A stretch of DNA of 53,849 nucleotides from Psychrobacillus sp. BL-248-WT-3 (GCF_012843435.1 NZ_JABAFC010000026.1:1-53849), one strand, 5' to 3'. Positions 38,363 to 47,212 are shown, counted from the first letter of the stretch. The notes: a model not told the origin generated them from the letters alone. Numbers and translations: made by a program.

Positions 38363-38638
38363 TTATTCAGCTTCTGCAGCCATGAATGCAGCAGATACTT
38401 TATCAAATTCTTCATCACTTTCGATATTAGCTAGTTCATCTTCGCCTTCTATACGTAAAAAGAACACATCGAAATCTTCCTCTGTTTCTTTTTGAATTTC
38501 ATCAGCAAAGCCAACAGCTGCATAGATTTCACCTTCGACTTCTAGTAAACCTAAAACCTCAATATCCTGTTCTTCATCGTTTTCATCAATTACAGTAAAA
38601 ATGTCGCCAATTTCTACTTTTCCAGTATTTTCTTCCAT
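38363..38638 (-). CDS. DUF1292 family protein (YrzB-like)
   Basis: The 91-residue, very acidic cytosolic protein has the family pattern GDIFTVIDENDEEQDIEVLGLLEVEGEIYAAVGF followed by an FFLRIEGE strand. DUF1292 proteins are widespread in Firmicutes and uncharacterised; in many species one copy neighbours the ruvX-like gene, which is absent here. The ribosome binding site AGGAGG precedes the ATG. It lies 98 bp downstream of ptsI, separate from the PTS operon. Confidence 0.8.
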   Translation of the reverse strand: MEENTGKVEIGDIFTVIDENDEEQDIEVLGLLEVEGEIYAAVGFADEIQKETEEDFDVFFLRIEGEDELANIESDEEFDKVSAAFMAAEAE

Positions 38639-38736
38639 TCCAATCTCCTCCTAACAAAGTTCTATTCAAGTACCCTTTTTACTTTCACTTGATATTTCAT
38701 CATTACACATTTACTAGCAAAAAGAAAGAAGTAAGA

Positions 38737-40446
38737 TCACAGAAGATATTCTTTTACATATTGTGATACTTCTTTGTCGGTAGCCAACGTTAATATGTGC
38801 TTAAGGTGTTCGCTTAATTCTTCTTTGTTTAATTTAGTAATTTGAGATCTAGCCCTTAAAATAGCAGAAGGATTCATCGAGAACTCATCTATTCCAAGTC
38901 CTAATAAAAGCGGGATAGCTATTTGGTCTCCTGCCATCTCTCCACAAATCCCAACCCATTTGCCATTCTTATGTGCTGCTTCTACCACAATCTGAATTGC
39001 TCTTAAAATAGCAGGATGGTAGGGCTGATATAGATAGGAAACCTGCTCGTTCATGCGATCAGCTGCAAACATATACTGTATTAAATCATTTGTGCCAATG
39101 GAAAAAAAATCAGCTTCCTGTACAAAAAAGTCGGCAATCATTGCAGCAGCAGGCGTTTCCACCATCATGCCTATCTCAATTTTCTCTGAGACAGGAATTC
39201 CTGCATTTAAAAGCTTTTGTTTTTCTTCTAACAGAATAGATTTGGCAAGTCGAAACTCCTCAAGTATTGAAATCATCGGAAACATAATTTTTAAATTACC
39301 GTGAATACTAGCCTTTAATAGCGCACGTAGCTGTGTCCGAAAAATGTGCTGTCTATCAAGACTGATACGAATTGCCCGATACCCTAGAAACGGGTTACTC
39401 TCTTTAGGAAGACCTAAATATGATAAACCCTTATCTCCACCAATATCCATTGTACGAACAACAGTAGGCTTATTCTGCATTTTTAAAAACACTGTTCGGT
39501 AGACATCAAATTGTTCCTCTTCAGTTGGCAGCTCACTTCTGTTCATATAGAGAAATTCTGTACGAAATAAACCAATACCCTCTCCTCCATGAGCGAGTAC
39601 GGCATCTATATCATGAGTATTACCGATATTTCCAACGATATGAACGGTATGACCATCGGCAGTAGTGCTAGGAACAGAAAGGTAATGACTTAAAGACTTG
39701 CCTCCTTCTACTAATACCTTTTGTTTATTCAAATAAAACCTTTTTATATCATCTACAGGATCAATAATTACTCTTCCCATTTCTCCATCTACTATGAGAG
39801 GGATACCATGCTTTATATCTAATGTTCCCTTTTTTGTACCGACTACCGCTGGAATATCAAGTGAACGCGCCAATATAGCCGAATGAGAGGTTTTTCCTCC
39901 AATGTTCGTGACAATTCCTTTTATATATTGCTTATTCAATTGGATTGTAAGAGAGGGAACTAAATCATCTGCAACTAGTATTACCTCTGATTGAATTAAA
40001 CTAAGGTCGGGTAAATTTACGCCTAACAAATTGGACAGCATACGTTTGGCCACATCTCGAATGTCAGCTACCCGCTCTTTCATATAGTCATTTTCCATTT
40101 CAGCGAATGTCGTTGCATATACATCGGCAACTTTAGTTAGGGCCATCTCCGCATTGTTGCCTAGTTTGATTTGATCCCAAATTGCAGTTAACCAGGCAGG
40201 ATCTTCTAACACTAATTCCTGAGCAGCAATAATGGTTGCCTTCTGTTCCCCCATATATTGCTTGGTAGAATCATAAATAAGCTTTAACTGTTTCTTAGTA
40301 TTAGAGATGCTCTGTTTCAATCGTTCCATTTCAACCTCAGTATCCTGGACTCCCTTTGGGTCAAAGATGAGATTGGGCTCAATTAAACAATATGCAGGAG
40401 CAATAGCCAATCCACTTGAAGCGCCAATTCCCTCTAGTTCTCGCAT
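38737..40446 (-). CDS. ptsI: PTS enzyme I (phosphoenolpyruvate-protein phosphotransferase)
   Basis: The 569-residue cytosolic enzyme takes phosphate from PEP and passes it to HPr. The phosphohistidine is in GGKTSHSAILARSL; the PEP-binding C-terminal domain shows FRTEFLYMNR, the ADFFSIGTNDLIQYMFA signature and the Cys in WVGICGEMAGD. The length is normal. Its first 13 bases overlap the 3' end of ptsH, so translation is coupled. It is the last gene of the PTS operon. Confidence 0.95.
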   Translation of the reverse strand: MRELEGIGASSGLAIAPAYCLIEPNLIFDPKGVQDTEVEMERLKQSISNTKKQLKLIYDSTKQYMGEQKATIIAAQELVLEDPAWLTAIWDQIKLGNNAEMALTKVADVYATTFAEMENDYMKERVADIRDVAKRMLSNLLGVNLPDLSLIQSEVILVADDLVPSLTIQLNKQYIKGIVTNIGGKTSHSAILARSLDIPAVVGTKKGTLDIKHGIPLIVDGEMGRVIIDPVDDIKRFYLNKQKVLVEGGKSLSHYLSVPSTTADGHTVHIVGNIGNTHDIDAVLAHGGEGIGLFRTEFLYMNRSELPTEEEQFDVYRTVFLKMQNKPTVVRTMDIGGDKGLSYLGLPKESNPFLGYRAIRISLDRQHIFRTQLRALLKASIHGNLKIMFPMISILEEFRLAKSILLEEKQKLLNAGIPVSEKIEIGMMVETPAAAMIADFFVQEADFFSIGTNDLIQYMFAADRMNEQVSYLYQPYHPAILRAIQIVVEAAHKNGKWVGICGEMAGDQIAIPLLLGLGIDEFSMNPSAILRARSQITKLNKEELSEHLKHILTLATDKEVSQYVKEYLL

Positions 40447-40709
40447 CCTTCACCAATTCCTTGTGAAAATATCACTTCAGATAATTTATCCAACAGCTCT
40501 TTGGAATCGTCTCCCTCGGCGACAATCGTAATCATTGCGTGTACTGGAACGCAAAGAGTCATCACAGAAAGTATGGATCGTAAGTTTGCAGATTGGCCAT
40601 TATATTTCAGCTCAACCGCTGAAATAAATGGTTTTATCGCTGAAACTAGTATAGCTGCTGGTCTTGCATGTATACCCTCTGTAGCGGTAACTTTAAAATG
40701 TCTTTCCAT
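40434..40709 (-). CDS. ptsH: HPr phosphocarrier protein, divergent
   Basis: The 91-residue protein has the active His in EGIHARPAAIL (His14) and a Ser at the regulatory site in NLRSILSVM (Ser45), so it could be both a phosphocarrier and an HPr kinase target. The segment after the Ser, MTLCVPVHAMITIVAEG, departs from the usual M-S-L-G-I-A-K-G-A-E-I, losing the conserved glycines. The ATG follows GGAGGAGAAG. It is separated from the upstream IICB gene by a terminator-like hairpin. Confidence 0.9.
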   Translation of the reverse strand: MERHFKVTATEGIHARPAAILVSAIKPFISAVELKYNGQSANLRSILSVMTLCVPVHAMITIVAEGDDSKELLDKLSEVIFSQGIGEGCEN

Positions 40710-40734
40710 CGCTTCTCCTCCATAATCCTTAATA

Positions 40735-40767
40735 GAAAAAAGAGGCAGACTCCTCCCAGAGTCGGCC
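40735..40767 (-). terminator. Intercistronic terminator or attenuator between IICB and ptsH
   Basis: On the minus strand GGCCGACTC pairs with GAGTCTGCC around a six-base loop and runs into TCTTTTTTC. Only 92 bp separate the two genes, and the 26 bp between this hairpin and the ptsH start leave no room for a second promoter, so ptsHI expression must pass through it. Confidence 0.75.
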
Positions 40768-40801
40768 TATGTTAAGTTAGTTTAATTACTCATATAATCT
40801 T

Positions 40802-42253
40802 TTACTTTCTCAATTTATCTACCTCATCAGCAACAAATTGAACGTTTGTGCCAACAATGACTTGAATACTTTTAGGCCCTACTACATTAATGCCATGAAT
40901 CCCGGATAATTTGATTTTCATTTGGTCTACTAGATCCATATTTTTAACTTCTACACGTAAACGAGTAGCACAATGCTCTGCAGATGTTACATTTTCCTTG
41001 CCACCAAGTCCAGCAAAAATTTTAGCAGCCATTACTGCAAACTTATTATCAGCAGAAGTTGCCTCTGTTACTACCTCTACCTCATCCTCATCTTCTCTTC
41101 CAGGTGTTTTTAAATTGAATTTTATAATTAGGAAACGGAATAAGAAATAGTAAATAACTGCAAATACCAATCCTTGCACTATGAGCATATAAGGCTGGTT
41201 GGCGATTGGAATACTCAAGCTTAAGAAATAATCTATAAAACCTGCACTAAAACCAAATCCGGCTGTCCACTGAAAGGATGCAGCAATAAATAAGGATAGA
41301 CCTGTTAGAGCAGCGTGAACCACATATAAAGCAGGTGCTAAGAACATGAAGGCAAATTCAAGAGGCTCTGTTACACCAGTGAAGAAGGATGCAAAACCAG
41401 CCGCAAGCATTAAGGATGCCGCTTGTTTTTTCCGCTTCGTTTTAGCTGTATGGTACATAGCTAACGCTGCTGCTGGTAAACCAAACATCATGATTGGGAA
41501 AAAACCTGCTTGATACATACCTGTTATCCCTTTTTCCCCTGTGCTTGACCAAAAATTCTTAATATCACTGATTCCGATCGTATCAAACCAAAAAACTGCG
41601 TTTAAAGCATGATGAAGACCTGTTGGGATTAAAAGACGGTTGAAGAAGCCATAAAGCCCTGCTCCCGCTGCTCCTAGCCCACTGATTGTTTCTCCAAATG
41701 AAACCAACCCTCCGTAAACAATCGGCCAAATGAAGAATAGGGCTACGGAAATAGCCAGCATTACAAAAGAAGTAACAATTGGTACCATTCGTTTTCCACT
41801 GAAAAAAGCAAGGAAGTCTGGAAGCTTTACATGACTGAAGCGATTGAACATTGCAGCCGCTATCATTCCTGAAAGGATTCCGACAAAGGCATTATTTACT
41901 TTTCCAAATGCTGCATCTACCTCGCCCACATCAATTCCTTGAAGCAAGGAAACGGTAGCTGGAGAAAGCATAGTAGTTACGACTAAAAATGCAACTAGCC
42001 CACTAAGTGCTGCCGCACCATCTCTTTCCTTCGAAAGTCCAATCGCCACACCAACCGCAAAAAGGACCGCTAGATTATCTAATATTGCCCCGCCTGCTTT
42101 AATAAGAAAAGCGGCAACTACATTGTCAGTTCCCCAGCCTGTCGGGTCGAGCCAATACCCCACTCCCAGCAATATTGCTGCAGCAGGTAGTACTGCAACT
42201 GGAAGCATTAATGAACGACCAAGCCTTTGAATATAGCTCTTCATTGTTTGCAT
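40802..42253 (-). CDS. nagP: PTS N-acetylglucosamine-type EIICB permease
   Basis: The 483-residue fusion has a membrane IIC domain (residues about 1-385, some ten helices) and a C-terminal IIB domain. IIC features include LIPTGLHHALNAVFWF and the substrate loop TGVTEPLEFAFMFLAP. The phosphorylated Cys of IIB is in SAEHCATRLRV. The HALN-x-x-F-W-F pattern and the GITGMYQAGFFPIMMFGLPAAALAMY stretch favour N-acetylglucosamine over glucose. It lacks a IIA domain, which is encoded separately just upstream. The start is either M1 or M4. Confidence 0.82.
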   Translation of the reverse strand: MQTMKSYIQRLGRSLMLPVAVLPAAAILLGVGYWLDPTGWGTDNVVAAFLIKAGGAILDNLAVLFAVGVAIGLSKERDGAAALSGLVAFLVVTTMLSPATVSLLQGIDVGEVDAAFGKVNNAFVGILSGMIAAAMFNRFSHVKLPDFLAFFSGKRMVPIVTSFVMLAISVALFFIWPIVYGGLVSFGETISGLGAAGAGLYGFFNRLLIPTGLHHALNAVFWFDTIGISDIKNFWSSTGEKGITGMYQAGFFPIMMFGLPAAALAMYHTAKTKRKKQAASLMLAAGFASFFTGVTEPLEFAFMFLAPALYVVHAALTGLSLFIAASFQWTAGFGFSAGFIDYFLSLSIPIANQPYMLIVQGLVFAVIYYFLFRFLIIKFNLKTPGREDEDEVEVVTEATSADNKFAVMAAKIFAGLGGKENVTSAEHCATRLRVEVKNMDLVDQMKIKLSGIHGINVVGPKSIQVIVGTNVQFVADEVDKLRK

Positions 42254-42344
42254 CTCCTATTCTTTTCATAGATTCATGGGATAAAAGATAATGATTGCCT
42301 TAACTAATTCCACAAACTCTTATACTACTTTCACCTCTATTCGT

Positions 42345-42827
42345 TTATTTCGAAGAAACCGTCATAAGAATTGTTTTTCCTTCTTCAGCTTGTGGAGTGT
42401 CTATTAAATTGACCTTCTTCTCGTTACTATTAGTCACTACAATAGGAGTTACTAGATTTATGGCTTTTTCACGTAAAAAATCCCAATCTACCTGGATTAG
42501 TAATTGTCCTTTTTTTACTATGTCGCCTTGTTCTACACATGCAGTAAAGCCTTGTCCACCCAAGGACACGGTCTCTAAACCGATATGAATGAGTATCTCC
42601 GTCCCATCTCCTGCTCGAAGACCGATCGCATGCTTTGTGGTCGCAAGATGAATAATAGAACCATCACAAGGAGCGAAAACATCTCCGCTAACTGGCAGGA
42701 TAGCTACCCCCTCACCTAGCATCCTTTCACTAAATACTGGATCTGGAACTTGATCTAGGGGGATTACCCTGCCGCTAACCGGTGCGTAGATATTCAGCTT
42801 TTGCTTAGAGAAGAATTTAGAAAGCAT
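42345..42827 (-). CDS. PTS glucose-type EIIA component
   Basis: The 160-residue soluble IIA of the glucose superfamily (Crr-like) has the phosphorylated His in EILIHIGLETVSLGG and the second active-site His in TTKHAIGLRAGDG. The N-terminus NIYAPVSGRVIPLDQVPDPVFSERMLG is typical. It is the first gene of the operon and would phosphorylate the IICB protein 91 bp downstream. With HPr and EI it completes the phosphorelay. Confidence 0.9.
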   Translation of the reverse strand: MLSKFFSKQKLNIYAPVSGRVIPLDQVPDPVFSERMLGEGVAILPVSGDVFAPCDGSIIHLATTKHAIGLRAGDGTEILIHIGLETVSLGGQGFTACVEQGDIVKKGQLLIQVDWDFLREKAINLVTPIVVTNSNEKKVNLIDTPQAEEGKTILMTVSSK

Positions 42828-42870
42828 ACTTTTGGTCCCCTTTATCCGTCTTTTAACACGCTTACATATC

Positions 42871-42898
42871 CCTATACACCAATATATTGTCTAGTCCC
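42871..42898 (-). promoter_or_regulatory. Possible NagR/YvoA-type operator upstream of the PTS operon
   Basis: The minus strand reads GGGACTAGACAAT, then ATTGGTGTATAGG. Each half resembles the GntR-family NagR site (consensus near ATTGGTCTAGACAAT), and the two are arranged as a dyad. They lie 44 bp upstream of the IIA start. The match is partial. Confidence 0.4.
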
Positions 42899-42913
42899 AC
42901 ATTAAAGAACAGA

Positions 42914-42950
42914 AAAAGAAGCAGGCATAAAATTAATGCCTGCTTCTTTA
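42914..42950. terminator. Hairpin upstream of the PTS operon
   Basis: AAAGAAGCAGGCAT and ATGCCTGCTTCTTT form a perfect 14-bp stem with a seven-base loop. Both ends are flanked by T or A runs, so it may act bidirectionally. Confidence 0.6.
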
Positions 42951-42995
42951 ATAAGTTGTTTGATTGAACTATTTTAGGAATCTTCAAAGGGGTGT

Positions 42996-43395
42996 ATATA
43001 AAAGGCTATGTTAAAGAGTAGGGTTGATTTATGATCATAGAAAAAGAAATCTTAAAATGAGAGTAGAATTGATTTTCGCCCCAGCCGGACGCTTTCCTCG
43101 GGGTGAGCGATAAGCCATCACCCATCGCTTACGCGCGTGGTTGTGATGTCTTATCTGTCTCACTCATCCCGTAGGAGTCGCCGTCTGGCGTTCCAATCAA
43201 TAAATGGGAACAGCTTTAGCATCGGTAAAGCGCTAATCAATTTACTCGCATAAACAAAGCAAAAAAACTGTCACCAACCCCAATTTCATAATTTATTTAT
43301 AATCATAATAGTCATTTGAGAGTCACTTTTATAATGTCTACAGTCACTATAAAATAGAATTTTTAGTCAAAATACTTTAACTAAGCTATATAAAA
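42996..43395 (+). mobile_element. MITE-like element copy C with 8-bp target duplication
   Basis: The element spans 43004-43387 (384 bp), left end GGCTATGTTAAAG, right end AGCTTAGTTAAAG when reverse-complemented. It is flanked by the exact direct repeat ATATAAAA (42996-43003 and 43388-43395). It is in the same orientation as copy A. It lies between the FusB-type gene's terminator and the PTS promoter region. It has no coding capacity. Confidence 0.87.
43081..43189 (+). repeat. Conserved 109-bp foldback core of the MITE, copy C
   Basis: Base for base identical to 18694-18802. The core starts CCAGCCGGACG and ends GTCGCCGTCTGGC, forming an imperfect hairpin. Confidence 0.85.
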
Positions 43396-43432
43396 AATGC
43401 TCATTGATTGACTTGCTTCTATCAATGAGCAT
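43391..43432 (-). terminator. Terminator of the FusB-type gene
   Basis: ATGCTCATTGAT and ATCAATGAGCAT form a perfect 12-bp stem; on the minus strand a six-T run follows. The T run overlaps the right-hand target duplication of MITE copy C. Confidence 0.85.
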
Positions 43433-43439
43433 TTATGAA

Positions 43440-44075
43440 TTATTTTACATTGCTAAAAAACTCTGTCAGCTTAGTAGAATCTGTTATATTTTCATTGCAT
43501 TTTATGCTATCCATGCAGATCGTATTTCCTTGCTTTGTGAATGTCCCCTCACTACCTTTTTTGGAATTCATCATAAACAAGGTTACTTCTTCTAAGTGGT
43601 TACAGATGGCGCAAATGCCTTTTTTCACTTGGTTTCCGTATGTTCCCCGTCTTCCAAAAAGCTCACCAGCATTTTCATAAATAATATATTTACGGTTAGT
43701 ACCTATGTCAGTTATACAAAAATATACTATGCTGCTTCTTTCTTCAACTGTTAGCTTAGGTGCCTTGAGTTTCTTATCTTTTGGAAAAAACTTTTTAATG
43801 GTTTGTCCCGTAATCTCTGGGAAAGGAATAACGTAGTTCTTAGCTTCTGCCAAATACACTTCGAGTTGCTCTTTATTTTCTAGCTCCAACACTCTATCGA
43901 TTAACATTTGCTGTTCTTCATTTAAACCTATAAAAACCTCAGCACTTTTTTCCTGAACAAGTTCTTTTAATGCTTTTATAACGGATCTATCCCTAGTAAC
44001 ACCGAGACCTTTTACTAACTTTTTGGCTTGTTCCTTTAATATATTATATTGAATTGGTACCATGAACTGCTCCAT
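43440..44075 (-). CDS. FusB/FusC-family EF-G-binding zinc protein
   Basis: The 211-residue protein has the N-terminal helical domain (VPIQYNILKEQAKKLV), the central YVIPFPEITGQTIKKFFPK and the segment ASNRKYIIY-like TNRKYIIYENAGEL. The C-terminal zinc finger is C-x2-C (GICAICNHLE) and C-x5-C (TICMDSIKCN). These match staphylococcal FusB/FusC, which bind elongation factor G and free stalled ribosomes, giving fusidic acid resistance. A chromosomal homologue in a soil-type Bacillales need not confer resistance. Starts at 44075 or 44063 are both possible. Confidence 0.88.
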   Translation of the reverse strand: MEQFMVPIQYNILKEQAKKLVKGLGVTRDRSVIKALKELVQEKSAEVFIGLNEEQQMLIDRVLELENKEQLEVYLAEAKNYVIPFPEITGQTIKKFFPKDKKLKAPKLTVEERSSIVYFCITDIGTNRKYIIYENAGELFGRRGTYGNQVKKGICAICNHLEEVTLFMMNSKKGSEGTFTKQGNTICMDSIKCNENITDSTKLTEFFSNVK

Positions 44076-44145
44076 TGCTCTTACTCCCTACTTTAACTTT
44101 GATACTACTTAAATTACCAACCTTTGTAAGTAAGTGCAAGTGAAG

Positions 44146-44907
44146 TTACAAAAAAATATCCAATAGCTCCTCCAATTTATAAATTACAGAATAAGGTATA
44201 GCTTCTCTTGGAATAGCTCTTAAATTAACCTGTGATTCTCTACTCAGTTTAGCTAGGATAATATCCCTTAGCATTTCATGTCGGGCTCTTAACTCTAGCT
44301 TGATAGACTTAAGTTGCTCCGGTAAGCTTCTGTTAATCCAGATTGCCTTAGCACCCCAAGTATTTGCAGGTATAATATCGTGATCAATTCGGTCTCCTAT
44401 ATGAGCTACAACTTCGCCTAACTCCATAAATACTCCCTCATCTGGCTTTGCATAGCCAATCATGTCAGGTGTAATTATTCTATCAAAATACGGGGTCAGT
44501 CCTAAAGCATTCATTACTGGCATCTGAAATTTAGAGTAGCCATTTGTTATAATCGCAAGAGTATAGCCCCTTAGCTTTAGCTCCTGCAGTACCCCTAAAA
44601 TCCCCTCTTCTAAAAGATAGATGGAACCTGGAACACAGTGTTTTTTTACTATCTCTTCCACGTTAATCAACAAATTTAACTCATGTAACTGGGTATAGGA
44701 AGTAATGATTTCTTCCCAATCATATGCCTCCACATATTGTCGTTGATTCAGGCGATTTCTATGCTCAGCAACAAATGATTCTACACAATTTGTTAAGTTC
44801 CTATTCTCCTCGCAAATGGCATTGCGTATTTCAGGAAATACATAATCAATAAAAGGATTTTGCATAATCGTTCCATCTAAATCAAAAGTGATCCATCTGT
44901 TTACCAT
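44146..44907 (-). CDS. HAD family hydrolase
   Basis: The 253-residue protein has motif I WITFDLDGTIMQNPF, motif II AIITNGYSKFQ, a Lys in MIGYAKPDEGVF and motif IV VAHIGDRIDHDIIPA. The cap is helical. It belongs to the broad haloacid dehalogenase phosphatases; the substrate is unknown. ATG at 44907 is chosen; the frame extends to a GTG at 44919 that is part of the GTGGGGTG ribosome binding site. About 70 residues at the C-terminus are additional to the core fold. Confidence 0.82.
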   Translation of the reverse strand: MVNRWITFDLDGTIMQNPFIDYVFPEIRNAICEENRNLTNCVESFVAEHRNRLNQRQYVEAYDWEEIITSYTQLHELNLLINVEEIVKKHCVPGSIYLLEEGILGVLQELKLRGYTLAIITNGYSKFQMPVMNALGLTPYFDRIITPDMIGYAKPDEGVFMELGEVVAHIGDRIDHDIIPANTWGAKAIWINRSLPEQLKSIKLELRARHEMLRDIILAKLSRESQVNLRAIPREAIPYSVIYKLEELLDIFL

Positions 44908-44939
44908 TTTACACCCCACTAACCAAATGATAGAAGTAG

Positions 44940-44965
44940 AAAAGCCCTCGCTTCAACGAGGGCTC
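44940..44965 (-). terminator. Terminator of the SLH protein gene
   Basis: AGCCCTCG pairs with CGAGGGCT around a six-base loop and is followed by TTTTC on the minus strand, 13 bases after the stop. Confidence 0.8.
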
Positions 44966-44977
44966 CTAGCTTAATGA

Positions 44978-47212
44978 TTAATAATTATTGTATCTTCCCT
45001 TTTTAGCAATTTCATGGGCTAAGCGTATAGTAGAAACCGACATTTCCGCATAAGTAACTTCCTGTTGCGGATTAAATTGATTTTTTTCAGTAGCAAATAA
45101 ACCATACTTATTCGCTAACGCTACATAACCAATGTAGTCGGATTTAATTTTATTTGTATCCTCAAAGTTAACCTTGTATATATCATAATGCTTAGCCGCA
45201 TGCTCTAGCCCTAGCACACGGATATACCAAGCAGAAAGTTCTTCTCTTGTTACTGGTGAATCAACAGCAAACTTCTTATCCCCCGCTTTTATAATTTCAG
45301 CACTTACAGCACGTTCAATCAACTGAAATAATGGATGTTTTGGATCTATATTATCGAATGTTTGCTCCACCGTTTCATTGCCATAATAATACCTTCCCTC
45401 ATAGAAGTAGGTTAAGGAATTCATTAATATTTTTAAGGCCTCGCCCTTCGTAATAGCTGCATCTCCATTAAAAGCCTTAGCATCTTTTACATCTAAAATT
45501 TTTGTGCTTATTAGATAGTTTAGCTCTTCCTGTGCAGTTGGATGAGAAACAACCACAGAGCTTTGCTCTCCACCAAACAGACTGCTCCATTTACCAGTCG
45601 TAGCATCTAGAGTACTATAAGAGCTGTCGTTATATACAGGCACATACAGTAAGTCATAGTGTTTATTATCTTTCTTTTGCATTTGCTTTGAATAATTCAG
45701 TTTAACTTTTAAAGAATTATTTAAAAGTGTCTTTGCCTCTTTTGCGGAAATCACTTCCTTAAGAGAAGGCCACTCTTCCACCTTTTGTTCATTTACATAT
45801 AAGCTGCTCAAGGAACCATCTGCTGAAACTCCAACGTTTATGGAATCTCCACTTACTATTATGCCATTAACAACTCGTGGGAAGGAGAAGTTATATGCGC
45901 CCATATTTTCCTCATAATAAGGCTCATCGACAGGCATACTAAAGTTGTGTAAGTAAGAAGGAATCCATTCTTTAATATAGCTTGTTGCTTTCGCTAAAGC
46001 ATCCTTCTGAGAAATTGGCTTGGCAACTTCCTGTTTCTCTCCAAGTTCATTCATTAAATACCCTAACATATTGTGATATTGAATGACTTCCCCAGTAGCC
46101 TTGTTAATTTCAATACTAGCACCGCTACCACCGTTTCTATGGTTATACATATACTGAATACTGTAAACCGTCTGACCATTATAGTTCTCAATCTCATCAA
46201 TAGATTGAATGCTTAATTTAAGCTTGTCAGATTTATTTTCTAACAGCTTCTCAGCTGCTTTCTTCGCTTGTTCCATAGTGATCCCCTTCTGCTTTGCAGG
46301 CAGAGGCTTCTCTACAATCTTTTTAAGCTTTGTTTTGGATGGAAATTGATCCGTATATCCATTTGGAGTTAACCACTTACCTGTAGCAGCACTCAATCCA
46401 AGAAAATTACCTGTCGGTTGATAGACTAGCTTAACCGTACGTTCTCCCGATTGATAGTCAATATTTACCTGGTATTGAAGCTCTACCTCTAGATTCTCTT
46501 TTAATTTGTTTAATATATCTTTTTCAGACTTAATATTTTTTACTTCATCAAATGTATTCTTTTCTTGTGTAGAGGGATATTTATAAAAACTAGTAATTTG
46601 ACCGTTTCCAAGAACATTTATATCTACACGGTTATCGGATATAGATATATCATTTTTAGTTTTAGTGAATGAAAAAGAGTAGTTAATTGGTTCTGTTAAA
46701 ATTCTTGTTGGATAATAGTAATTATTATCGCTTTCGAGCTGATAGGAATCCTCCTTCAACAAGGTTTTCACAAAGTCTACGGCTAATTTTCTAGCTTCGT
46801 CCTTAGATACCTTTGCCGGGAATAAGGCATCTGATCCAATTGGTGGAGAATATGAAAAATGCTCAATATCTAAATTATCTCCAACAAACCCAACACTTCC
46901 ATAAACTCGTTTACCTTCTATTGTCTGGGTAAAGCTAAGACTATACCGGGATGTCTCATCCTCTGGAGTATAATAATTGCCACTACTCATCTGAAAATCA
47001 CTGCTTTTCAATGAATCAAACTGCTTTGGAAAATACGAGCGAAACTTTTTAATTAAATCGTCCTTTGTATAAACAACGTTTGAAGCAGCTACCTGTACAA
47101 TCGGTTTACTAGTCTGATTCGTCCCATTTGGAGCAGCGCTTACAGTAGTAGAAAATAACCCAACGGTCAATGCCGATGAAGTTAAAATAATCCCAAGCTT
47201 ATTTAATCTCAC
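44978..47212 (-). CDS. Exported YcdB/YcdC-like protein with C-terminal SLH domains
   Basis: The 744-residue protein has a Sec signal peptide (MRLNKLGIILTSSALTVGLFSTTVSAAP, cleavage near residue 27). Two PepSY/YcdB-type tandem regions follow at about 45-300 and 310-555, each with K-D-E-A-R/A-K-A helices and a YSIQYMYNHRNGGS-like strand. Two or three S-layer homology repeats lie from about 575 to 744 (ITKGEALKILMNSL, VTREELSAWYIRVLG, VTYAEMSVSTIRLA) and would bind pyruvylated wall polymer. The role is unknown; PepSY proteins often inhibit proteases or bind ligands. A 21-bp-period repeat array lies upstream of its start. Confidence 0.8.
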   Translation of the reverse strand: MRLNKLGIILTSSALTVGLFSTTVSAAPNGTNQTSKPIVQVAASNVVYTKDDLIKKFRSYFPKQFDSLKSSDFQMSSGNYYTPEDETSRYSLSFTQTIEGKRVYGSVGFVGDNLDIEHFSYSPPIGSDALFPAKVSKDEARKLAVDFVKTLLKEDSYQLESDNNYYYPTRILTEPINYSFSFTKTKNDISISDNRVDINVLGNGQITSFYKYPSTQEKNTFDEVKNIKSEKDILNKLKENLEVELQYQVNIDYQSGERTVKLVYQPTGNFLGLSAATGKWLTPNGYTDQFPSKTKLKKIVEKPLPAKQKGITMEQAKKAAEKLLENKSDKLKLSIQSIDEIENYNGQTVYSIQYMYNHRNGGSGASIEINKATGEVIQYHNMLGYLMNELGEKQEVAKPISQKDALAKATSYIKEWIPSYLHNFSMPVDEPYYEENMGAYNFSFPRVVNGIIVSGDSINVGVSADGSLSSLYVNEQKVEEWPSLKEVISAKEAKTLLNNSLKVKLNYSKQMQKKDNKHYDLLYVPVYNDSSYSTLDATTGKWSSLFGGEQSSVVVSHPTAQEELNYLISTKILDVKDAKAFNGDAAITKGEALKILMNSLTYFYEGRYYYGNETVEQTFDNIDPKHPLFQLIERAVSAEIIKAGDKKFAVDSPVTREELSAWYIRVLGLEHAAKHYDIYKVNFEDTNKIKSDYIGYVALANKYGLFATEKNQFNPQQEVTYAEMSVSTIRLAHEIAKKGRYNNY

